Part shown: one piece after another, positions 29,461 to 37,432 of the stretch
How the letters are laid out: every line of letters begins with the position of its first letter
Numbering within the stretch: the stretch's first letter is position 1
From: Corallincola holothuriorum
Lineage (GTDB): Bacteria > Pseudomonadota > Gammaproteobacteria > Enterobacterales > Neiellaceae
DNA: 64,000 nucleotides
Reading direction: 5' to 3'
Assembly (NCBI RefSeq): GCF_003336225.1
Contig: NZ_QPID01000005.1
Span: 273,797-337,796 of the forward strand
Made by a program: the position numbers and the translations under genes
The notes under the pieces: generated by a model
The model's database searches: none
Seen by the model: the letters and a program-made list of their open reading frames with translations, nothing else
Told to the model about the DNA's origin: nothing

Positions 29461-30663
29461 CTATTCGCCCATGCAGTAAACGGCTGTTTCAGCAAAAACT
29501 TGTTTTAGCTGATAGCCACTGGCTTTAAAACTGCCGACAATTTCACTGACTTTGCCGCGATCGGCGCCATCAACAGGAGGTCGTAAACAAACGTTAGCGA
29601 ACACTTTTTCTACCTGGCATTGGGCAAAGGCTTCCGAATGAGCCAACTCCTGACCCATGGTCTTGGCACCGCTGCCGCTGCCTGACAAGCTGGGGTCCCA
29701 ACCTAACAGTGAGTTTGGTCCGTCGCGCCAATAGTTGTCCCATCCGTCGTCAGGGGTCACATAGCCATAAATAAAGTTATTGGCATTGAAGTGGTACTTG
29801 GCTTCGACACGGGTACCCGTGGCTGGGTCTAGCTGCCCAGCATCGTTATAGCTGATGCGGCCGTTGTTTCCTTCTGGATCGCCCTCGGCATCATACTCAA
29901 AGTCGTAGTAGGCGAATGCTTGTGCCAATGGATCCATACCGTTGTGGCAGCCGATGCAGTTATTCATAAAGACACGACTGTCACCACCTGGGCTGCGGGT
30001 CACATCCTGACGAATGCGGTCAGGAATGCGTGAGGTATCGTGTACCTGTTCAAGATCCCGGCACATGAAATTCATCAAGGTAAAGCGGAACATGGCGCGG
30101 TTAGTGCCGGCGATAAAGAAAGACTTGGCCGCCGCACGGGTCGTCATTACCCCGGCTGTGGCATTGGCTGGTACGCCGGTGAGTGATGACTGTGTTGTTC
30201 GCACTAACCCCGTCTTCAGGTTGACGTCCTGCGCTTCCATCGCTTCGTAGTGAGCATTGTTACTGGCGTTGTAAGCCGGTAATCCCAGAGACGCATCTCC
30301 GGTATAAAGAATGTCGCCCTGCAGTACCTGACGAAAATCAACGTCATCGCGCACCATACCGATCACGGTAGCGATGTAGTCGTTAAAAGGTACAAAGATG
30401 CTTTGGTCGCGATTGGTCCATGGCGCTGCAAACAGTTTCAGCGTGACATTGTAAAAATGTTCACTCTCCATCGCTGTATATGCGGCATCAATAGCGTCAC
30501 CGCTGTCGATTGCAGTGGCCATCGTCGCTAATGTACTTGGCGTTGGTGGTACGCCCGCGAGTCTGTCGTGCAGACGTTTGGCCTGCTCCTGACTGCCAGC
30601 CAGTAGCTGACCAGACAAGGTCAAACCGCCCAATAAGAGGGCTGTTGTAATGTACCGGGTCAT
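29461..30663 (-). CDS. Exported mono-haem c-type cytochrome-like protein
   Basis: 400 residues from the ATG at 30663 (MTRYITTALLLGG), which has GGGGAGA 8 nt upstream; a longer frame to 30702 adds 13 unlikely residues. It has a signal peptide (ending near GQLLA), a single CxxCH at C236-C239-H240 (NNCIGCHNGMDPLA), and FMCRDLEQVHD. The haem-plus-MDPL context resembles planctomycete-type cytochrome proteins (DUF1588/DUF1585 class), but the match is only by motif style. First gene of the leftward unit with DUF1501 and the LamG cytochrome. Confidence 0.7.
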   Translation of the reverse strand: MTRYITTALLLGGLTLSGQLLAGSQEQAKRLHDRLAGVPPTPSTLATMATAIDSGDAIDAAYTAMESEHFYNVTLKLFAAPWTNRDQSIFVPFNDYIATVIGMVRDDVDFRQVLQGDILYTGDASLGLPAYNASNNAHYEAMEAQDVNLKTGLVRTTQSSLTGVPANATAGVMTTRAAAKSFFIAGTNRAMFRFTLMNFMCRDLEQVHDTSRIPDRIRQDVTRSPGGDSRVFMNNCIGCHNGMDPLAQAFAYYDFEYDAEGDPEGNNGRISYNDAGQLDPATGTRVEAKYHFNANNFIYGYVTPDDGWDNYWRDGPNSLLGWDPSLSGSGSGAKTMGQELAHSEAFAQCQVEKVFANVCLRPPVDGADRGKVSEIVGSFKASGYQLKQVFAETAVYCMGE

Positions 30664-30926
30664 GGCATGTCTCCCCAAACGTAGTCTTCCCCGAAATATC
30701 ACGGCGGATTGTTAACTAAATGTGAACATCTTTTCACCGCAGCGGTCACAATAATACGTATTTATTGTCACTATTTTTAGTTTTTCGTGACTTTGGATGC
30801 TGGAATTTGCCCATAGGCGTGTTCATAATGCCCGCTCAATAATTGCAACGAACCGTTAACATTTGTGCAATTAGTAGACACTAATGAACGTAATGCATTC
30901 ATTTCTAATGAGATAAAGTGGGCGAC
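30664..30926. promoter_or_regulatory. Divergent promoter region between the two envelope operons
   Basis: AT-rich 263-bp gap between the leftward cytochrome unit and the rightward 15-kb unit. It must hold both promoters. I see no gene and no operator that I can name; TGAACATCTTTTCACCGC and AATTGCAACGAACC are ordinary-looking. Shared control of both units is an inference from this layout. Confidence 0.5.
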
Positions 30927-33599
30927 ATGAAGAATCTTGTTTCACAGCTGATGTCGGCACAGGCCAAAGTCGCGGTGGCTGTCTCTGCCGCGTTACTGGC
31001 AGTTGCTGGTTGTGGCTCAGACACCACTGTGCGTTCTGAATCCTCTGATCCTGTTGTTGTCGACTACCCGGTGGCGTATGTCGCTCGGTCGATACCGGTC
31101 GATGAAGATGGTGACCGGCAGAGTAACAGTATCCGCCGCCCTGCAGAGTTTTTCGCTGGTGCGCAATTGGTTCTCAAAGACCGGGCATCGGTTTCTGCTG
31201 CCGAAACAGTCCTCACCGAGGGAGTGTTTGAAGAGGGCGCTCTTTATGATGTCAAAGATCTCACCGTATCGGTCGATGGCAACCAACTGCTGTTTGCCAT
31301 GCGAGCACCAGAGATTGAAGATGCTGATGACGAAGACCAACCTAAATGGAATCTCTGGATTTATGATCGTGTCGAACAGCTGATACGTCCGGTGATCAGC
31401 GATCCGCTGACTGCTGAAGCTGGTCATGATATCGCCCCCCGTTTTTTACCCGATGGTCGTATCGTTTTCACATCCACCCGTCAGCGAACTGCTCGAGCTA
31501 TTTTACTGGATGAAGGCAAGCCACAATTTACTGCCTTAGATGAAGACCGTCGTGAGTCTGCGTTTCAACTCCACGTGATGAATGATGATGGCAGTGACAT
31601 CCAGCAGCTGAGCTTTAATCCGAGTCACGATCTGGATCCTGTGGTATTGGATGATGGCACTATCATCTATACCCGCTGGGACAATATGGGCTCCCGCAGT
31701 GCCACCCACCTTTATCGCATGCGTCAGGATGGCAGTGGTAATGAATTTCTCTATGGCTGGCATAGTCACAATGTGGGCACCGATGGTGATCGCGTTGATT
31801 ACGCAGAGCCGCAACAAACCTATGATGGCCAGTTGATGCTCATGCTGCGCCGCACTGAAAATGAGTTCAGTGGTGGTGAATTGGTTTATCTGAATACCGA
31901 TGACTACACCGAGCTTGAGACGCCTATCGCGGATGCTCCGCCCGGCGAGGCACAAGTCTCAGCGACTTACGGCCTGATCCGTACCGACGAAGAGATCTCT
32001 GTGGGTGGACGTATGCTGAGTGCTTTTCCTCTGGTGGATGGTACAGCACGTATGCTGATCAGCTGGAGTCCGTGCCTGTTAGAGCAGGCGGAAGATCCCG
32101 ATGCCGCTGAAGGCGCAGAGCCTTTACCCAAGTTACCTTGTACCGAAGATAACTTAGCCTTGGAAGGGGTGACCGAAGCCGCTCCCGCTTATGGCTTATG
32201 GATTTATGACATCACCCAAGGGACACAGCAGCCTATCGTTCCTGTCACTGAGGGGATGTTTTTCACCGATCCAGTAGTATTGCAGGAGCGTCCGCGCCCT
32301 AGCTTTAGTGAGGGTGAAAAGGATGAAACATTGGTCGAAGAGATCGCTGGGGTTATCCATATTCGCAGCGTCTATGATTTTGATGGCTTAGATACGGTAG
32401 GGATCACCACTATGCGCGACCCTGCGCAGACCACAGCGGATGATCGTCCAGCCAGATTCCTGCGCATCGTGAAGAGTGTCTCTATGCCCGACGATGACGT
32501 CGTGGATCTGCCTAATACTGCCTTTGGCCGCAGCGCCGGACAGTTGATGCGGGAGATTATTGGCTACGCACCGATCGAGCCTGATGGCTCGGTGAAAGTA
32601 AAAGTGCCAGCCAATGTGCCTTTGGCACTGAGCATTGTTGATGGTGAAACTATGCGAGTAGGTGGTCGCCACCAGCACTGGATCACCCTGCAACCAGGTG
32701 AATCATTAGAGTGCGGCGGTTGCCACACCTCACAAAGTACCTTGCCCCACGGACGTGTGGACGCACAGGCACCCAGTGCTAACCCTGGAGCGCCGGAAAC
32801 CGGTCAGCCTTTCCCTAACACCAATCCGGCACTGTTTGCTGATATTGGCGAAACCATGGCCGAAGTCGCCACTCGGATTAATGGTTTAGCAGCGCCTAAC
32901 GCTAATTTGGTTTATGAAGATATCTGGACCGATCCTGCGGTGCGTGCGCCGGATGCGCCACAGGCATGGGCATATACAGATATGGGCACCATAGCGCCTG
33001 AAGGAGCTGAATGCTTTGAACGCTGGACCGCCTATTGCCGCCTGCAGATAAACTATCCCGTGCACCTTCAGCCATTGTGGGACCGGGATCGTCAGATTTT
33101 GGACCCAGACACCGAAGAGTTGCTGCAAGACAATACCTGTATTAGTTGCCACGGTATTGCCGATGCGGACGGTGAAACGCAAGTACCCGCCGGACAACTG
33201 GATCTGCGTGGCGATATTTCTGCTGACGAGCCTGATCACGTAGTGAGCTACCGTGAGTTGATGTTCAATGACAATGAGCAAGAAGTGGAAGAGGGTGCCA
33301 TAAGAGATGTGCTGGTGCAGTCTACCGATGGCGATGGTAACCCGCTATTCCAGACCGACGCGGATGGCGAGTTGATCTTAGACAGTGAAGGTAATCCTAT
33401 TCCTATTCTTGAGACGGTTCCTGTTGCAGCGTCGATGAGTGTTAATGGGGCTGCTGCCAGTAATCGCTTCTTTGCCCCGTTTCGTGCGGGCGGCACCCAC
33501 GCCGGACTGCTAAACGATGCCGAGCTGCGGTTAGTCGCGGAGTGGCTGGATATCGGTGGTCAATATTACAACACGCCATTTTATGGCGCGGATAACTGA
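30927..33599 (+). CDS. Propeller lipoprotein with two CxxCH motifs (HzsA-like)
   Basis: 890 residues from the ATG at 30927; a GTG at 30918 adds three residues and cannot be excluded. Lipobox LAVAGC. Residues about 100-480 show TolB/WD-like blades (DIAPRFLPDGRIVFTS, MNDDGSDIQQLSFNPSHDLD, GTIIYTRWDN). Haem sites are near 596-600 (CGGCH) and 738-742 (CISCH). The layout is like the hydrazine-synthase-alpha middle-domain family; that name is a fold relation and does not imply anammox. Leads the long rightward operon; predicted envelope redox lipoprotein. Confidence 0.75.
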   Translation: MKNLVSQLMSAQAKVAVAVSAALLAVAGCGSDTTVRSESSDPVVVDYPVAYVARSIPVDEDGDRQSNSIRRPAEFFAGAQLVLKDRASVSAAETVLTEGVFEEGALYDVKDLTVSVDGNQLLFAMRAPEIEDADDEDQPKWNLWIYDRVEQLIRPVISDPLTAEAGHDIAPRFLPDGRIVFTSTRQRTARAILLDEGKPQFTALDEDRRESAFQLHVMNDDGSDIQQLSFNPSHDLDPVVLDDGTIIYTRWDNMGSRSATHLYRMRQDGSGNEFLYGWHSHNVGTDGDRVDYAEPQQTYDGQLMLMLRRTENEFSGGELVYLNTDDYTELETPIADAPPGEAQVSATYGLIRTDEEISVGGRMLSAFPLVDGTARMLISWSPCLLEQAEDPDAAEGAEPLPKLPCTEDNLALEGVTEAAPAYGLWIYDITQGTQQPIVPVTEGMFFTDPVVLQERPRPSFSEGEKDETLVEEIAGVIHIRSVYDFDGLDTVGITTMRDPAQTTADDRPARFLRIVKSVSMPDDDVVDLPNTAFGRSAGQLMREIIGYAPIEPDGSVKVKVPANVPLALSIVDGETMRVGGRHQHWITLQPGESLECGGCHTSQSTLPHGRVDAQAPSANPGAPETGQPFPNTNPALFADIGETMAEVATRINGLAAPNANLVYEDIWTDPAVRAPDAPQAWAYTDMGTIAPEGAECFERWTAYCRLQINYPVHLQPLWDRDRQILDPDTEELLQDNTCISCHGIADADGETQVPAGQLDLRGDISADEPDHVVSYRELMFNDNEQEVEEGAIRDVLVQSTDGDGNPLFQTDADGELILDSEGNPIPILETVPVAASMSVNGAAASNRFFAPFRAGGTHAGLLNDAELRLVAEWLDIGGQYYNTPFYGADN

Positions 33600-33607
33600 G
33601 GCGGTTG

Positions 33608-34426
33608 ATGGAGAAGTTAGCCTTATTGGCCGCGTGTTTGATTGTGCTTATGTTGCTCACTGTGTGTCCAGCACAAGCTGCCCAGGAGCCCCTGCCGCAA
33701 CCGCCAGAATCGGAGCAAGAGACCAGCTGGTTTGGTGGTTGGTTCAGTGCCGAAGAACAAGCACTGGCGCTGCAGGTGGCGGAGCCTTATATCGAGCTGC
33801 GTACCGGTCCAGGCCGTGGTTTTCCGGTCTTTCATGTGGTGGAGCGCGGTGGCGAAGTGGTCATTGAAAAGCGCCGCACGGATTGGGTAAAGGTACGCAC
33901 TCCGCGAGATAAAAGTGGTTGGGTGCGCGCAGAAGATATGGAAAAGACCCTCGCTGATGGCGAGTTGGTGAGTTTTAACCGTGGTTCATTCGATAGCTTT
34001 CAACAACGGCGCTGGGAAGGGGGCTTTTCTGGAGGCGATCTGGAAGGTGCCAACTTATTGAGCGCCTATATCGGTTACGCATTTACTGAGAATTTAGCGA
34101 TCGAAGTTACCGGCAATAAGGCGCTGGGAGATGTCTCCGATACCACACTGCTGGATATCGGTTTAGTGCATCAGCCCTTTCCCGATTGGCGGATATCACC
34201 TTTCTTTGGTATCGGTGCCGGTTTAATCAGTACCGATCCACACTCGTCATTGGTTGAAACGGAAGACCGCGACGATGAAACCCTGCATGCCACCGCAGGT
34301 GCACGAATCTACCTGGCTCGCCGATTTATGCTGCGAGCGGAATACAGACAATACATGGTGCTGACGGACCGTGATGACAATGAAGAGCTGGAAGCATGGA
34401 AATTGGGTGTAAGCGTTTACTTTTAA
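33608..34426 (+). CDS. SH3-domain plus outer-membrane beta-barrel protein
   Basis: 272 residues from the ATG at 33608, 8 bp after the preceding stop. Signal peptide (ending PAQA), then a bacterial SH3 domain (about 55-115: YIELRTGPGRGFPVFHVVERG, WVKVRTPRDKSGWVR) that usually binds peptidoglycan or peptides, then about 140 residues of amphipathic strands ending in KLGVSVYF, a canonical C-terminal aromatic for BAM insertion. So it could link cell wall and outer membrane. Overlaps the next gene by 31 bp. Confidence 0.8.
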   Translation: MEKLALLAACLIVLMLLTVCPAQAAQEPLPQPPESEQETSWFGGWFSAEEQALALQVAEPYIELRTGPGRGFPVFHVVERGGEVVIEKRRTDWVKVRTPRDKSGWVRAEDMEKTLADGELVSFNRGSFDSFQQRRWEGGFSGGDLEGANLLSAYIGYAFTENLAIEVTGNKALGDVSDTTLLDIGLVHQPFPDWRISPFFGIGAGLISTDPHSSLVETEDRDDETLHATAGARIYLARRFMLRAEYRQYMVLTDRDDNEELEAWKLGVSVYF

Positions 34427-35019
34427 TTGCAGCCTTGCTGCCGATGTCAGGGTGGGTTGCCGCTGACGAAACTTTTGAACCTAAGGTTGAGCGCCGTCAG
34501 ATCGACGAAGCCTTGATCGATGATGAAGATTTTCAGCTGGGTGCCTATGCGGGCGTTATCAGTATTGAAGATTTTGGTTCCGAGTTCCTGTGGGGAGTTA
34601 AGGGCGCTTATCACGTCACCGAAGACTTTTTCTTGGAAGCCAATTACGGCAGCTCCGAGGCCGGTGAAACCAGCTTTGAACGCTTGTCAGGTGGGGCGCC
34701 TTTATTAACTGATAGTGAGCGTGACTACAGCTTCTATATGGCGTCAGTGGGATGGAATATCTTGCCAGGTGAAGCGTTTGTTTGGGATGCCTACAGCTTT
34801 AACAGCTCTCTCTACCTGTTGGCCGGGGTGGGCAGTACCGATTTTGCCGGTGACGACAATTTTACCATGGGGTTTGGTGCCGGTTACCGAGTGCTAATCA
34901 ATGATTGGTTGGCTTTTGATCTGAGCGGTCATGACTATATCTTCGACCTGGATGTGACAGGCGAAGACAAAACCACACACAACCTGGCCTTTACCGCCGG
35001 TGTGTCGATTTTCTTCTAG
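34396..35019 (+). CDS. Outer-membrane beta-barrel protein
   Basis: 207 residues, starting inside the end of the SH3-barrel gene, with GGAA just upstream of the ATG. Signal peptide (RLLLIAALLPMSGWVAA), then alternating strands (FQLGAYAGVISIEDFG, FFLEANYGSSEAG, LYLLAGVGSTDFAG) ending in GVSIFF. Length and strand count suggest an 8-stranded OmpA-like barrel. Probably forms an outer-membrane pair with the preceding protein. Confidence 0.75.
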   Translation: MEIGCKRLLLIAALLPMSGWVAADETFEPKVERRQIDEALIDDEDFQLGAYAGVISIEDFGSEFLWGVKGAYHVTEDFFLEANYGSSEAGETSFERLSGGAPLLTDSERDYSFYMASVGWNILPGEAFVWDAYSFNSSLYLLAGVGSTDFAGDDNFTMGFGAGYRVLINDWLAFDLSGHDYIFDLDVTGEDKTTHNLAFTAGVSIFF

Positions 35020-35030
35020 AGGATAATACG

Positions 35031-35525
35031 ATGAGAGCCTTTTTTATCAGTCTGTTGTTGAGTGCAACGTTTGTTTTTAGCGGTGCTGCTTATAGTGCTG
35101 AGTTAAAAATACCCGCGCCGGACTTCACCTTGAAATCCTCTACCGGTGAGAACATTCGTTTGTCAGAACTGCGCGGCGAGATCGTGCTGCTGAACTTTTG
35201 GGCGTCTTGGTGTGGCCCATGCCGCCAGGAGATGCCAGAGCTGGAAGCATTAGCCACCGATTTTGCCGATCTGGGCGTTAAAGTGTTGGGTGTTAACGTG
35301 GAGCAGGATCCGTCAGAGGGGATGGCATTTCTGAAAGATATCACGGTGAGCTTCCCGATCCTGTTTGATAAGACTAATGAAGTGACCGAGTTGTATGACG
35401 TCGATTCCATGCCGACCACCGTGCTGATTGACCGTGATGGTCAGATCCGTTTTCATCACCGTGGTTATAAGCCTGGTTATGAAGACACCTATCGTCAGCA
35501 GATCAAAAGCTTGATCCGGGAGTAA
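35031..35525 (+). CDS. TlpA-like periplasmic thioredoxin
   Basis: 164 residues with a signal peptide (ending AAYSA) and a thioredoxin fold with the active site W60-C61-G-P-C64, followed by [19 protein letters not shown] and the cis-Pro region MPTTVLID. Family members reduce or oxidise thiols of exported proteins, often apocytochrome c before haem attachment. The haem proteins encoded by this cluster are natural candidate clients (inference). 11 bp after the barrel gene. Confidence 0.9.
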   Translation: MRAFFISLLLSATFVFSGAAYSAELKIPAPDFTLKSSTGENIRLSELRGEIVLLNFWASWCGPCRQEMPELEALATDFADLGVKVLGVNVEQDPSEGMAFLKDITVSFPILFDKTNEVTELYDVDSMPTTVLIDRDGQIRFHHRGYKPGYEDTYRQQIKSLIRE

Positions 35526-35528
35526 TTG

Positions 35529-35750
35529 ATGAAACGGATTTTGCTGGTTCTATTTGTCTGCGTTGCTGCATCGGGCTGCTCCAGCATCAAGCCCTGGGTG
35601 AAACCCTATGAGCGGCAAAAGCTGGCGGATCCGATCATGAAGTTTGATAAGCATCCTATCGCCGCTAAACATAATGCGCACGTTTTTGAATCCCGAGAAG
35701 CGGCTCGTGGAGCCGATGGCAGTGGTGGAGGTGGTTGTGGTTGTAACTAA
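35529..35750 (+). CDS. DUF4266 lipoprotein
   Basis: 73 residues. Lipobox VAASGC (Cys about 17), then the DUF4266 signature: KPWVKPYERQKLADPIMKFD, HVFESREAARG, and the glycine-cysteine end GSGGGGCGCN. The function is unknown. The family is regularly encoded beside DUF3570 barrels, as here, where the next gene starts within this one. Begins 3 bp after the TlpA-like stop. Confidence 0.9.
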   Translation: MKRILLVLFVCVAASGCSSIKPWVKPYERQKLADPIMKFDKHPIAAKHNAHVFESREAARGADGSGGGGCGCN

Positions 35751-36876
35751 CCTTCGTACACTGCTGGCGTTATGCCTGTGGTTGCCCTTATTTGTACAGG
35801 CTGCTGTGCTGCCGGAAGATCGTGCCGATGTGTTGTACCACAGGTACGAAGGCGGCGGTATGACCATTGATGGTCCAGCGGTGTTAGTGCGAAAGAGTGT
35901 TAGCGAGAAGGTCTCACTGTCAGGTTATTACTACGCGGATGCTGTTTCTGCTGCGTCGATCGATGTGGTAACCACCGCTAGCCCTTATACAGAAGATCGC
36001 GACGAATATAGTTTTGGTGTTGACTACCTGCATGGTAAATCCACCATGAGCCTAGCCTATAGCAACAGTGACGAGAGTGACTACACAGCCAATACCCTGT
36101 CGTTTGGTATTAGTCAGGATATGTTTGGCGATCTCACCACGGTATCTCTGGGATATGCCTATGGCTGGGATGATGTGGGGAAGAACGGTGAAGCGGATTT
36201 CGATGAAGAGATTGACCGCCGCAGTTATAGCCTCGGATTGACTCAAGTACTGACGGCTGAATGGGTTATGGCCTTTAATTTTCAGGCCATCACCGATGAA
36301 GGATTCCTGAATAACCCTTATCGTTCGGTGCGTTATGTCGACCCGACGGTAGCACAGGGCTACAGTTACCAAGCAGAGGTCTACCCCCATACCCGCACCA
36401 GCGTTGCCGCCGGTATCTCTACTAAGTATTACCTGCCATACCGAGCCGCTTTAGGTTTCGAAGCGCGTTATTTTGATGATGATTGGGAAATTCAGGCCTA
36501 CAACGTGGGAGCTGACTATACCCACCCTATCGGTGATAACTGGGTCGTGACGACGCGAGTGCGTTACTACAGTCAGAGCGAAGCTGAGTTCTATTCTGAT
36601 CTGTTTCCCTACAAAGATGCTCAGAATTATATGGCCCGAGACAAAGAGCTTAGTGACTTCACATCGATTACCGTCGGTGCCGGGGTGACCTACCGCTTGC
36701 CACTGTCTGGCTATACCGATTCGTTTACCGGCTCTGCCACGTTGGAGTGGGATCATATCGAGTTTGATTACAACAATTTCCGCGATGCCCGTGAAACGGG
36801 AGTCGGTGCCGGAGAAGAGGGGCTTTACTCTTTCGGTGCTGATGTCGTACGCGCGTTTATCAGTGTTTATTACTAG
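35737..36876 (+). CDS. DUF3570 outer-membrane beta-barrel protein
   Basis: About 379 residues from a GTG at 35737, which has a strong GGAGGT five bases upstream; an ATG at 35716 is also in frame. Signal peptide LALCLWLPLFVQAA, then DUF3570 features (DRADVLYHRYEGGGMTIDGP, SLSGYYYADAVSAASIDVV) and many amphipathic strands to the terminal FISVYY. Predicted large outer-membrane barrel of unknown function. The start overlaps the end of the DUF4266 gene, so the two are translationally coupled. Confidence 0.88.
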   Translation: MVVTNLRTLLALCLWLPLFVQAAVLPEDRADVLYHRYEGGGMTIDGPAVLVRKSVSEKVSLSGYYYADAVSAASIDVVTTASPYTEDRDEYSFGVDYLHGKSTMSLAYSNSDESDYTANTLSFGISQDMFGDLTTVSLGYAYGWDDVGKNGEADFDEEIDRRSYSLGLTQVLTAEWVMAFNFQAITDEGFLNNPYRSVRYVDPTVAQGYSYQAEVYPHTRTSVAAGISTKYYLPYRAALGFEARYFDDDWEIQAYNVGADYTHPIGDNWVVTTRVRYYSQSEAEFYSDLFPYKDAQNYMARDKELSDFTSITVGAGVTYRLPLSGYTDSFTGSATLEWDHIEFDYNNFRDARETGVGAGEEGLYSFGADVVRAFISVYY

Positions 36877-36892
36877 CGGAACGGAGAGCCTA

Positions 36893-37432
36893 ATGGAAAA
36901 TATCAGTATGAAAAGGATTGGTCAGGCGGTTGTCGCCACTATTTTATTGTTCACCGCTAGTCTCTTTAGCACTTTGCAGGCCGAAGAACAGCCGTTAGGC
37001 GACAAGGTTGAGTCGCTCAAAGAGCAGGTGGTCAAACTCAACCGTGACCTGTTTATTCTTGAAGAAGACCTGTTATTCCCTGCCACCACACAGGTCACTG
37101 TGTATTTGTCGGTGGATACTGGCAAATTCTTCAAATTAGACTCTGTTGAGCTGAAGATCGACGATGACCGCGTGGCCGGTTACCTCTATACCGAACGTCA
37201 GGTTAATGCGCTTCATCGAGGTGGGATCCAGAGGCTTTACATTGGCAACCTGAAAGCCGGCAAACATGAAGTGACTGCGTTCTTTACTGGCTTTGGTCCC
37301 GATGGCCGCGAGTATCGCCGTGGTGCCACGTTGGCTTTTGACAAAGGAACTGACGCCAAAGTGTTGGAGCTACAGGTTCGCGATGAAACTGATACCTATC
37401 AGCCTGATTTCAAGGTAGTGGAATGGCAGTAA
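36893..37432 (+). CDS. Periplasmic coiled-coil protein with Ig-like domain
   Basis: 179 residues from the ATG at 36893 with GGAG six bases upstream; the open frame reaches back to 36764 but that part lies inside the DUF3570 gene. Signal peptide (VVATILLFTASLFSTLQA), a short coiled coil (KVESLKEQVVKLNRDLFILEEDLL), then a beta-sandwich-like region (VTVYLSVDTGKFFKLDSVEL, LKAGKHEVTAFFTGFGPDGR). Not a DNA-binding protein. Its last 10 bp overlap the TPR gene. The role in the complex is unknown. Confidence 0.75.
   Translation: MENISMKRIGQAVVATILLFTASLFSTLQAEEQPLGDKVESLKEQVVKLNRDLFILEEDLLFPATTQVTVYLSVDTGKFFKLDSVELKIDDDRVAGYLYTERQVNALHRGGIQRLYIGNLKAGKHEVTAFFTGFGPDGREYRRGATLAFDKGTDAKVLELQVRDETDTYQPDFKVVEWQ

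Noticed and set aside
30927..33599. Evidence for anammox from the HzsA-like protein
   Set aside because: Only the fold family is shared; no other hydrazine-pathway gene is present.
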